Below, piece after piece: positions 1 through 9,365 of a DNA stretch of 24,677 bases. Numbering within the stretch: position 1 is the stretch's first letter; every line of letters begins with the position of its first letter. The stretch spans positions 28,165 to 52,841 of the forward strand of contig NW_014578870.1 in NCBI RefSeq assembly GCF_000485595.1. The letters are read 5' to 3'. Below the pieces are notes generated by a model. The model was not told the origin of the DNA and made no database searches. It worked only from the letters and a program-made list of their open reading frames with translations. Both the position numbers and the translations under genes were made by a program. The stretch comes from Priapulus caudatus. Taxonomy: Eukaryota > Priapulida > Priapulimorpha > Priapulimorphida > Priapulidae.

Positions 1-965
<965 letters not shown>

Positions 966-1100
966 CTACTGCTAGGGTGTTATCACCAGGTCGACGAAAG
1001 CCAGACCGATTTCTATGCGTTTTACGAGCGTGCACGGCAAAATGCGGTGTCTCAAGCTTGCTTATACTTTTACCACAAAGTACTGTTATTGAATCAATAT

Positions 1101-1198
1101 AATAATGATGATGATGATAATGATGAAGATGATGATGAAGATGTTGATGATGAAGATGAAGATGATGATGATGATGATGATGAAAATGAAGATGATGA
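1101..1198 (+). repeat. (GAT)n microsatellite with GAA/AAT variants
   Basis: This is an imperfect trinucleotide tract in citron intron 2 (888-1316). In one plus-strand frame it reads as a run of Asp/Glu, but that frame lies in an intron of the opposite-strand gene and shows nothing else coding-like. Confidence 0.9.
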
Positions 1199-1316
1199 GT
1201 TTATGTTCTGCTGGGTGAGGATGTTTGCTACAAAGTACCAATCACTAAATCAAAAAAACAAAAACAATAATAACAATATCAAATAAATAAATAAATAATA
1301 ATAACAACAGCTTTAC

Positions 1317-1492
1317 GTTCTGCTGGTTGAGAGTCTCGGCCTTGCGCAGGGTTTTCATTGCATACACGTCGCCCGTCTGCTTCTCCCGCACCACCTGCAC
1401 CTCGCCGAAGTGTCCGCGACCAATCACGTTCTTCACCTCAAAGTCACCGATGCCAATTCGCAGCCGCGTCAGCTCCTGGATCGTCGGCCGGA
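1317..1492 (-). CDS. CIT: Citron kinase, coding exon 2 (glycine-rich loop and catalytic lysine)
   Basis: The acceptor TTTTCAG (1493-1499, minus strand) joins the single leftover base of exon 1 to give F71, followed by RPTIQELTRLRIGIGDFEVKN, which aligns with the family's linker into the kinase fold. The ATP-binding glycine loop GRGHFGEV lies at residues 95-102, and the ATP-anchoring lysine in YAMK is K117. The exon is 176 nt and closes the codon exactly (phase 0) at N129, before donor GTAAAG (1311-1316). The loop keeps the canonical second and third glycines (GxGxxG), whereas human citron, as I recall it, reads GCGHFA, so the ATP loop here looks more typical of AGC kinases. The preceding intron 1 is 640 bp (1493-2132). 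Confidence 0.94.
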
Positions 1493-1505
1493 CTGAAAAC
1501 GCATG

Positions 1506-1804
1506 GCAAGAGATGTTAGTCGAGACAGAAAACCTTGTGGGTTTAGGAGGGATGGAGGTTCGGTTCGATTATTGACGCAACGGAGCGTGAAGTTATTATA
1601 TTTATAGTTATCGTTGCTGTTGTCGTCGTTATTATTATTTGTGTAGGGACGTGCTGCGAGAGATATTAGTCGCGCCAGAAAACCTTGTGGGTCTAGGAGG
1701 GATGGAGATTCGGTTCGATTATTGACACAGCGGAGAAGAAAGTTATTGAAATTATCGTTGTTGTTGTTATCGTTATTATTATTATTTGTGTAGGAATGCA
1801 ATAT
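1506..1804. repeat. 150-bp tandem duplication in citron intron 1
   Basis: Two units (1506-1655 and 1656-1804) share GAGAKRTTAGTCG, CAGAAAACCTTGTGGGT, GGTTCGATTATTGAC and a (TTA/GTT)n tail ending TTATTTGTGTAGG. They differ by scattered substitutions and small indels. The array starts 14 bases upstream, in gene sense, of the exon 2 splice acceptor. Confidence 0.88.
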
Positions 1805-2132
1805 GATGTCACGTGTGTGAGATTGTTCAAGGTGGTTCCTCATACGAAACATCGTAAATAGTTACAATATCGCAAGTCTACAATGTCGTAACTTTCGAAG
1901 TAAAGGGTACGTTCGTGCGAAAGTTATTGGTGTTTCTGACAACGCAGCGCCCCGGTTTCTAGGTTCTTCTAGGGTAGGATCGAGTGTCCAAAGATAGGAT
2001 ATTTGTAGTCGCAGGATTCTGTCCCAGATTCCAGAAGGAAAACCTGAGCGATTTGACAAAATAAATACTGTCACTTTAATGGATAACGAGGCATAGATAA
2101 GTGACAACACGTAGATAGATAACTACACTTAC
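1805..2132 (-). other. Rest of citron intron 1
   Basis: No feature is recognised apart from the donor site at its right end. Confidence 0.6.
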
Positions 2133-2343
2133 ACTTGCTGACGAATTCGGCAATGCCCTTGTTCTGCTTGATCATGTATTCGTTGTTGCATTCGTTGTAG
2201 AGAACGAAGAGTGAGTCCAGCAGACCCTCCTTACTGACCAGCGACTGGTACAGGTTGTTGGAGATGTTACATGGCTTGCCCATGAACACCTGATGCAGAC
2301 GCGACATCCGCATGCTGATCGGTTCATTCAGAGGTTCCACCAT
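2133..2343 (-). CDS. CIT: Citron Rho-interacting kinase, coding exon 1 (N-terminus)
   Basis: This exon encodes residues 1-70 plus the first base of codon 71. It begins MVEPLNEPI and runs through SRLHQVFMGKP and SKEGLLDSLFVLYNEC to EFVSK, which follows the N-terminal extension of animal citron kinases residue by residue (EPI, SRL..FFQGKP, SREGILDALFVLFEEC in human, from memory). This stretch precedes the kinase domain. The ATG at 2341-2343 (minus strand) has a G at +4, and an in-frame TGA lies 11 codons upstream (2374-2376), so the start is well supported unless a spliced leader exon exists. The exon ends at a strong GTAAGT donor (2127-2132); a second GT two bases upstream is rejected because only the chosen one joins in phase with exon 2. 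Citron kinase organises RhoA, anillin and myosin at the cytokinetic midbody; that role is inferred from family. Confidence 0.92.
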
Positions 2344-2399
2344 CTTGACAAAAGACGAGTGTAGAATATAATTTCAAGGTATAAAAAGGTATTAACTAT

Positions 2400-2715
2400 C
2401 ATGTACATGTACTTGATCACTAATACAAGTAATAAGGCACGAAGGGTCGTTGTCGTAACAGGTACTACAGATATGTACCCGAGGTAGTTTTAGGTTGTTT
2501 AGTATTATGTTTATATTTTTATATGAGGTATGTTTAGGGTTAGGGTTAGAGTTAGGTTTAGGGTTAGGGTTAGTGTTAGGGTTAGGGTACACTACTGTAG
2601 TACAAGTCTGGTACACTTTGTGTATACATATATGTACCTCGGGTACATATCTGTAGTACCTGTTACGACAACGACCCCTTGAGCAGTAATAAGTATTACG
2701 CGTACATGTACTACT
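2400..2715. repeat. Fold-back with telomere-like repeats in the loop
   Basis: Bases 2444-2486 and 2635-2677 are perfect 43-bp inverted repeats (GGGTCGTTGTCGTAACAGG inward to ACCCGAGGTA). Weaker symmetry extends outward to about 2400 and 2715. The loop (2487-2634) holds about nine TTAGGG-type units at 2534-2588, with variants TTAGAG, TTAGTG and GTTTAGGG. It lies just upstream of the citron ATG. It may be a non-autonomous inverted-repeat element; no target duplication was identified. Confidence 0.85.
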
Positions 2716-2831
2716 ACTAGGCTAGTCAATGCCAATGGCATTGTCAGCGACAGTGACAATTGACAGTTAGCTCTAGTAGTAGCCCACATACAGTTGCCGC
2801 AGGCATACTACTATTACTAGTAGTAGTACTA

Positions 2832-2920
2832 GAGCACAGGCACTTGGAACGTCTCAATAAAAAAACATAATTTGGTAAATAAACACGAAATGTACCAAAG
2901 TCTTAATGTTTCTCTACTCT
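2832..2920 (+). repeat. Partial copy of the 4702-5400 palindromic element arm
   Basis: AGCACAGGCACTTGGAACG, CTCAATAAAA, AAACACGAAATGTACC and TCTTAATGTTTCT match the left end of the large palindrome (4706-4800) in order and spacing, with substitutions. Confidence 0.75.
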
Positions 2921-3044
2921 ATTTCGCTTATAATCACCTGTAAATGCCTGTTAAATGCTCATCTGCAACACACAAGTACACCGAACACCCGCCCGCGCTG
3001 TGCTGCGTGCATAAACAACATGAATAAGAGAGGCAACTCTCTTA

Positions 3045-3110
3045 AAAGAGTTGTAATAAGAGAGAGATAATAAGAGAGATAATAAGAGAGATAATAAGAT
3101 ACAAGATAAC
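3045..3110. repeat. Short tandem repeat, GATAATAAGAGA
   Basis: About four to five 12-bp units of GATAATAAGAGA and variants occur in purine-rich DNA. Confidence 0.8.
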
Positions 3111-3442
3111 GAGATAGGATTTGAGATACGAATAAAGAAAAAGGAGGTGAGGGGCGGAGTTAAAAAAAGATAAGAGTTAGAATAACGAGATATCTTATAA
3201 ATACTACCCCACCTATATATATCACCCACACTGATCCATTTATTTAAATATATTATAGAGATAGAATTGAGATACGATAGAAGATAAAGATAAAGATCTT
3301 AAGTTTGCTGACTCTACAAACTCGGCTCCCTACTTTAAACCCTATGCCGTTCCTGCCCCATACCTTAGAATACTCGCTTCCGCACGCCAACCTCGGCATA
3401 GCCCCAAATACACCTATAGGACTTCAGCAACCTGCTCTATGA

Positions 3443-3703
3443 GTTGACACCATTCAGCATAAAGCTGCGAGATGGGTTTCCAGAAACTATGATGATAGTG
3501 CTGATGTTGTTTTGGCTCGTATTGAATGGCCTCCTCTTCGTGTCCGCTTTCTTGCTTCATTCAAAACTTTCTATAAAATTTATCATGGTGAGATGAAAAT
3601 TGGCATTCCTTCTTGCTTAATGAAGCCTGTTCGCTGCACCCGCTCATCTGAGCGTGATCACTGTTTTCGGCATGTACAAACCAAGGGCGCAATCACGTGT
3701 TGA
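3443..3703 (+). pseudogene. Non-LTR retrotransposon reverse-transcriptase tail (fragment)
   Basis: One open frame reads DTIQHKAARWVSRNYDDSAD, then ARIEWPPLRVRFL, FKTFYKIYHGEMKIGIP and a R-C-T-R-S basic stretch. The order Q-x-K-A-A-R-W-V, L-x-W-P-x-L-x-x-R, F-Y-K-I-x-H-G is the familiar C-terminal end of CR1/L2/jockey-type LINE ORF2 proteins, after the polymerase domain. A TGA lies immediately upstream (3440-3442), and no polymerase motif precedes it, so this is a 5'-truncated remnant. It lies between the two genes and is not expected to be functional. Confidence 0.75.
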
Positions 3704-4580
3704 AAATTGGGGGGGCCCGGTCCCAAGCAGCCAATAGCAACGTGATCTGCGGGCCAGCGAATATCACGTATTGGTTCAATATCACGTATTTCAGCGTGTT
3801 GATAGAAGTGTTGCATAATTGTGATGTCCTGAATGATCATGTATACATAAAATACCAAAATGTTTTATTAATTAGATTAAGCTAGTAGTAAAGCTACACA
3901 CAGACTGTGCTAACTGTGTGACACAGTTAGCATGATTAAGATGAAGAGGAAAATAATAATGATGAAAATAATAATGCCAAAAAATTTCGGACAAGTGAAA
4001 ACAGAGAACAGTGTTAGAAACCAAATGTGACCTTCCTTGAGTCACACTTTCCAACAAAATCCTTTGCAATTGCTTCAATATCGATTCCAGAACACGTGAT
4101 AAAAATCAATCGCGTTGATTGGTTCAATTGTCTTTTCGCCGTCACGTCAGCCGGCAAAAGTCAAACTCATTTGACTTTCGCCGTCGCCGTAAAGCCGGGC
4201 TGGCGCCGTGCCGTGTCAGTGGAGACTGTGCCATAAAATATTATAGTTTTGAACTTTGCCGGTAGGGGTGAGCAGTGTCGCGCCGCGACACGCCGCTTGT
4301 GTGGAGATGGGCCTTTTTTTAGTGTCTATAACACAACGCAGCGTAGCTATATAACCACGGTTGGCTTGCGAACGCGTGGTAAAGGTCGTGCTCGTTCCAT
4401 GCACGTGAGATTGAATGTACTATGTAGGTCGAATCTAAATGATATTAACAAGGGTTCTATTTAGATATCTGAATCTGAATCACAGTTATCACACTGCACT
4501 TGACCACATGGGGTTTTTATTTAACTTTCACCGGTGAAATATGGATGTTTTACGATAATAAACGCTTATCGGACTATTTT
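3704..4580. other. Intergenic stretch, no gene seen
   Basis: This is non-coding. It contains a direct repeat AATATCACGTATT (about 3759 and 3779), the hairpin at 3909-3931, and a GC-rich patch with GTGTCGC/GCGACAC symmetry near 4276. CCAAT-like motifs (GATTGGTTCAATTG near 4117) are present but no promoter can be assigned. Confidence 0.5.
3909..3931. repeat. Perfect short hairpin
   Basis: GCTAACTGTG, a TGA loop, and CACAGTTAGC form a 10-bp perfect stem. No known function is assigned. Confidence 0.85.
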
Positions 4581-4665
4581 GGACCTCCCCAGAAAATAAG
4601 GTCTTCCAGAAGTTGGGGAGGTCCACATAAAAGTCAGGGGGGGTCGTGACCCCCCCGACCCCCCC
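4581..4665. repeat. Paired GC hairpins
   Basis: GGACCTCCCCA (4581-4591) pairs with TGGGGAGGTCC (4614-4624). Just beyond it, GGGGGGGTC and GACCCCCCC (4637-4656) form a 9-bp stem with a 2-base loop, followed by a second GACCCCCCC. This may be the end of a DNA transposon; no partner end was found. Confidence 0.75.
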
Positions 4666-4701
4666 AGTGGTTGCGCCCATGGTACAAACTTCTAGGATCC
4701 A

Positions 4702-5400
4702 ATTTAAGCACAGGCCCTTGAAGCGTTTCAATAAAATATAATGCTAACTAAATACGAAATCTATTTACTTAGTACAAAATTCTTAATGTTTCTATACTAT
4801 TACTATAGCCAGGCCTACTCGATCTCTTTCACCTACGGCTACACCGCCGATAGTTTCCAACCACTGCATTACCGGCTGCCATTGCTCTCGCGGCGCGACT
4901 GTTGCACGCTTGCACTAATATAGAGCCCTGCGGCTCGCGAGCTCTCGCGGCGCGACTGTTGCACGCTTGCACTAATATATAGAGTATATATAGAGAATAT
5001 AGAGAATATAGAGGATATAGAATATATAGAATATATAATATAGATATAGAATATAGAATATAGAATATAGAGAATATAGAGTATATATATAGTATATATA
5101 GAGTATAATATATACGCTTGCACTCTATATATTAGTGCAAGCGTGCAACAGTCGCGCCGCGAGAGCTCGCGAGCCGCAGGGCTCTATATTAGTGCAAGCG
5201 TGCAACAGTCGCGCCGCGAGAGCAATGGCAGCCGGTAATGCAGTGGTTGGAAACTATCGGCGGTGTAGCCGTAGGTGAAAGAGAGAGTAGGCCTGGCTAT
5301 AGTATAGAAACATTAAGAATTTTGTACAAAGTAAATAGATTTCGTATTTAGTTAGCATTAAATTTTATTGAAACGCTTCAAGTGCCTGTGCTTTTAAGTT
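4702..5400. mobile_element. Large palindromic (fold-back) element
   Basis: The arms 4702-4984 and 5123-5400 are inverted copies about 280 bp long, nearly identical apart from a few substitutions and 1-4 base indels. The outer ends read TTAAGCACAGGC and, at the other end, GCCTGTGCTTTTAAG. Each arm holds a GC-rich direct duplication (GCGGCGCGACTGTTGCACGC occurs twice). The 138-bp spacer is a run of ATAGAATATAG-like units. A diverged single arm exists at 2832-2920, so this is a repeat family. It has no ORF of note, so any mobility would be non-autonomous. Confidence 0.88.
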
Positions 5401-6494
5401 TAGCTTCTTTGTCTCTGTGATTCCGTATTGGAATTCACTGCCTTCATCTTTAGTAAATAGCAAATTTACAACTTTTTCCGCTGCGATCCGCAGTGTGGAT
5501 CTACCGACTTGATCCACTTCTCTCTCCATCTTCGTTATAGTCCGCAGGACTTTTGAAGATTAACACTTATGATGTTATGAGGTAGGCCTAGTGACTAGCC
5601 TAGTCTAGTGTTGACTGTTGACACTGACCGGTGACCAAACAGATAGTAATAATACTAATATGACTGCACGCTGCACTGTTATTCTTACCTCGGCTGCGTG
5701 ATCAATACGATAATCTTTTGTCCTGCGTGCCGTCCTCCCTCAAAATGTAAATATTATATAATAATACTTGGAAGTTTTAAAAACATAAACTCATTGTGGG
5801 ATCCTAATCTGTTTTCACGTTTCAAAATTTGCGCGGTCCTACCCGATTTATCAAAAGGCTGATTGGCTGAAAAGTGCCAGTTTGAAGACCGGCAGGGATA
5901 TATTTTGTGCTTGTCGGAACCGCATTTAAATTGCATAATCTAGACAGAAGTAGCTAAATTTAGGTGTCTTACCGTTTAAAATAAAGATTTAATTAATATA
6001 ATTAATAACGATTAAAATGAATCTAGCGTAAATGGTTATGTTTTAGAAAGCACACCTGTGTGTCATCACCGACTCCCTCACGGCTCACATTGTGTACATT
6101 CCGCCAGAATATATTCGCCATGTGTACACTGGAGCGTGAAAATAGGAGAAGTAAGGTATTATCACGAACAGCCGGTTCAGCTTGCTATGTAAGCCAGACG
6201 GCTGGTGCGAGAGCGATACCTAGTCAGCGGTGCAATGCACACCTACGTAAACAGTGTTGACTACCTAAAGTTAAACATCATGAGGCTACCTCGCTGCGTC
6301 AATGTGTTCATTCGCGTTCGTCTGCCACACACGTACGTTGCTACGGAGATCGGCTTGGATAGCACAAACTAATCAACTCATCGGACGTTACAGGTGATTC
6401 TTTGGCGATTTTTTTTCGATAGAAGAGGATATATATTTACGAACTGGATACGCGACGACACCTGCCAGCCGACAGGGACGGGTGTATATGTATG
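5401..6494. other. Upstream region of the BICDL gene
   Basis: No coding exon or RNA gene is recognised. The region must contain part of the divergent gene pair's regulatory DNA, but no TATA box or initiator could be assigned. Confidence 0.5.

Positions 6495-6551
<57 letters not shown>
6495..6551 (+). repeat. (TG)n microsatellite
   Basis: An almost perfect TG tract of about 28 units, within 0.5 kb upstream of the BICDL start codon. Confidence 0.97.
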
Positions 6552-6554
<3 letters not shown>

Positions 6555-6743
6555 TGAAACGTGATCGGCAAATTGGCAAATCCATACGACTGCGGCAGGG
6601 GCGCGGTGCAAGTGTTGCGGTATATTCCGTCATCGCGCATCGAAACAGGATGTTGACTAGCGTTTCTCAGGATATGCGTGTTCACGTTAACTAACATAAA
6701 AGTTCGATCGAATCTACAGCTAGTATTTTCCAAAACGAGCATC

Positions 6744-6745
<2 letters not shown>

Positions 6746-6782
<37 letters not shown>

Positions 6783-6879
6783 AAAGAGTTAATTATAGAT
6801 AGACAGAGAGAGGGAGAGAGCCACCCACATAGAGCGATAGAGATAGAGAGAGAGATAGATATATATATATATATATATA
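6746..6879 (+). repeat. (GA)n, (GATA)-rich and (AT)n tracts in the likely 5' leader
   Basis: AG repeats at 6746-6778 are followed by GATAGAGA-type sequence and an AT run at 6860-6879, ending about 80 bases before the BICDL ATG. Confidence 0.92.
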
Positions 6880-6959
6880 CGCACACGTCCGTGTGTCCGT
6901 CAGTCACCCCCGGACTGACCGCGCGTCCACCACAACCGCCGCCGCTCACGCAGTGCGTG

Positions 6960-7256
6960 ATGAATGGAGTTCACCGCATGATAAACGACAACAACGTGAC
7001 ACTGTCGATGTCGTCGGCGACGCACAAGGCGACCGACAACATGACGACCGACATCGAAGAGAAGGGATACCTCTACGACCTCATACAGAGCCGCAACTAT
7101 GACGACGCCAGCGACGGAGACGTCTTCGCCCAGTTGGCGCAGAAGGAGAAGGACTTGATGCTAGCGGCCGAGCTGGGGAAGGCTCTACTGGAGAAGAACG
7201 AGGAGCTATCGAAGCTCTACACGAGGTTAAAGAAGGAATACAAAGACCAAGTAGAG
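6960..7256 (+). CDS. BICDL1: BICD family-like cargo adaptor (BICDL1/BicDR), coding exon 1
   Basis: The exon encodes 99 residues. Residues 1-52 are polar and unconserved, and residues 53-99 form the start of a coiled coil: DVFAQLAQKEKDLMLAAE, then LGKALLEKNEELSKLYTRL. The core AAELG (69-73) with following LL..N is the CC1 box, the dynein light-intermediate-chain binding motif of BICD, BICDL, TRAK/HAP1 and Spindly adaptors. The text QKEKDLxLAAxLGKALLExN is closest to BICDL1/BICDL2. These link dynein-dynactin to Rab-bearing vesicles. The ATG at 6960 was chosen; 6978 (MINDNN) is an alternative, and the extension upstream to 6891 has no ATG. The exon ends in phase 0 at GTAGAG|GTACGT, a good donor. 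No downstream exon is visible up to the window end, so the first intron appears to exceed 17 kb. BICD2-type or other CC1-box proteins are the main alternative. Confidence 0.88.
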
Positions 7257-8078
7257 GTACGTACGTGTAGCTATAGCTCACTGAGACTCAACATCACTTT
7301 AGGCAACACCTTCCGCCTCTATATTTTCCCCCATTACATTCCCCCATGGTTAATTCCTACATTTCCCAGGTTGATCTTGTCTAAATCCGCCAGCCAATAA
7401 GTCCGTCCACACTAGAAGTGCACATAATTTATGTATATCTACAATATATGCTGCTCCTTTCCACACTATATACTATATAGGGTAGTGGGGCAGCAGCGTT
7501 CACCCTAACGAGTGAAAATGAAACTAAGAGAAAAAAACGTAATTAGATCCTCATTAGCTACGAGGAGTGCAGTCGTGAGATATACAGACGTATTCATCGA
7601 TCAGCATATATATACATCACAATACAATAATCGTCTAGTTGCCGCCGGCAGTTACTAGTACGAAACTAATCATTATAAATCTGTCTCCTTGGAAAATGAA
7701 TCAATGAATTAGTTATCATCGTGCTAATTACTGCTTGCGTGGTTGCTTCTAATTGCGGAAAAAACAATTGAAGCGCGTAAAGGTAAGATCTAGCGGCTGT
7801 ATATGACTGGATGGATAGTTAGTACAGTCGGTTAGGTCAGGATACCATCCAAATAATTCAAATTGTGGAAAAAGTATGAAAATTGGTACACTTGCATACT
7901 TTTGTATACTCTTTCATTTAAAGACAGGACACACGCGATCCAATTACAACTTCGGCCGCCATCTTGAATTTAAAAAATGGCCGCCGTCGTTTCTTAAAAA
8001 ATAGCTATATCTCGGTTAATAATCTTCGTACAGACTTGAAAATTGACTGACAGACGTAATTTGGGTTACATATTGGCC
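7257..8078 (+). other. Start of BICDL intron 1
   Basis: The intron begins at GTACGTACG. No exon is seen. A CAAGATGGCGGCCG motif (reverse strand, 7953-7966), which matches the YY1 core, lies next to a second GGCCGCC, forming a small inverted pair. Confidence 0.55.
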
Positions 8079-9365
8079 GAAAACCTGGTCACGGCCGCCA
8101 GTGTAGCGTTACGTTGTCTCTTGCGCTAACCGGCTCGGCGTTACGTCGCTTCTGTGTCTTCGTGTTGAGCGTATATACCGCTGCGTATGTTCTTCTCACC
8201 GTTTTCGTGATCGTATAGTACCTTGTTGCGTTGTGTTTCTTATACCTACCGGCGTTTTATCGCCGGCTCTTCGGCAGGTTGCAGAGTGCGGGAGCGTGGA
8301 TGTAGCTCGACAGAGATACTACACAAGCCGGGAATACGTTTTAGTGGCTTAAAGAGAGCCTTTTATTCCACAACAAAACATGTCCGCATTCGCGGAGGTT
8401 ACAAACAGTATAGGTTACACGCCCTTGGTTTACATCTGCTCTAGTTCCCACTCTTTTCCCCCTGGTAAAATGATTACGTTTATCCTTTATCTAACTACTG
8501 CTCTACATCTCCATATCCAACTCACTTGTGCTCGTAAAGTCCTCCTTATATAGCCCCCGCGGATTCAAATACACTTCTCATTAACCAATGATAATCCTTT
8601 GCGCTGTATCCTGGTCACGGCACCAAAATGTAACGTTGGAATGAGCGTTCATGTCGAAATGATGTAGAAACAGATCCAAACTTGTGTGGTAAACTGTACA
8701 ATCTTTAATATTCATACACACTGTGTCGTCACATCGCACAAGAGACAAAGACACGCGCACACGCGCATACGCGCGTGTGCTCAGCTCGCTCCCCAGCACC
8801 CGAATCACATCTCCCATCCCTGTTCTCTCTATTAACCGCCCAAACTCCTACAACCATCCTGCCCGCACATGTACCCGTTCTCAGAGACTACGTCCTACCC
8901 CAATTTCACACTGACTCTCGAAACTGTCTAACCTAACCACGTCCTGCCATTCTCCCTAATACATCAATGTAGCCGCCCATCTGGACTATATGGCTAAAAC
9001 AACTACCAGTCTATCTCCACTCGACTAATTCAATGAACATGTGTAAAACACACGTTACAGCGCTGAAATTACATGTTGCGCGTTAGTTACTGGCTTCGCG
9101 CATCGCAGATTGAAGACTCACATCTCTAGGCCAATGACAGAGCTTCACGCCAAAGTACACACACGCACGCGCAATGGCTTTGCACAAAATACCTGCAAAA
9201 ATTTGCACAGGGCTTCGCGCCAAAATACCTGCACGCACGTGCAATGACACAATCGCGAAGTCGCTAGACCCAGAAATACAATGGCCCTGTGTAAAAACTA
9301 CTACCAACCGCGCTGACAAAGTAATACATTGTTGCGCGCTTTGTTCTAAAACCAGAGCACTGTCA
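8079..9365 (-). mobile_element. LTR of a retrotransposon plus primer-binding site, copy A (interrupted)
   Basis: Read on the minus strand, this copy has a TATATAAGG box (8544-8552) and an AATAAAAGG poly(A) signal (near 8360). The right end of the LTR is CGCTACA (8102-8108), followed after one base by TGGCGGCCGTGACCAGG (8084-8100). That tail resembles a primer-binding site complementary to the 3' end of tRNA-His. Homology with copy B (14899-15770) starts at GAAAACC on this side. Copy A is split by the insertion at 8607-9059. The homology stops at 9365, about 30 bases before the point that B and C share, so copy A may be truncated there. Confidence 0.75.
8607..9059 (-). mobile_element. Nested LTR plus tRNA-His-type primer site, with 6-bp target duplication
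   Basis: The target duplication GCGCTG flanks the insertion (8601-8606 and 9060-9065), and copy B at the same point reads GCACTG once, giving an empty-site reference. The LTR proper is 8629-9059 (431 bp), TG...CA with 8-bp inverted ends TGTAACGT. Between duplication and LTR lies TATCCTGGTCACGGCACCA then AAA (8607-8628): 18 bases equal to the 3' end, with CCA, of an insect-type tRNA-His, which on the minus strand is a primer-binding site next to the LTR. No internal region or second LTR exists. A normal solo LTR should not retain the primer site. Confidence 0.85.

Noticed and set aside
1047-1286. Acidic Asp/Glu ORF
   Set aside because: Translation of the GAT microsatellite in a citron intron.
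2133-2135. Alternative donor two bases earlier for citron exon 1
   Set aside because: It would break the reading frame into exon 2; GTAAGT at 2132 is in phase.
8223-8444. Pair of similar 73-74-codon ORFs (also 15039-15263)
   Set aside because: They lie antisense in the LTR copies, and similarity is explained by the repeat; frames differ by indels and show no protein family.
8608-8625. Possible tRNA-His gene
   Set aside because: Only the last 18 bases including the untemplated CCA are present; this is a primer-binding site next to an LTR.
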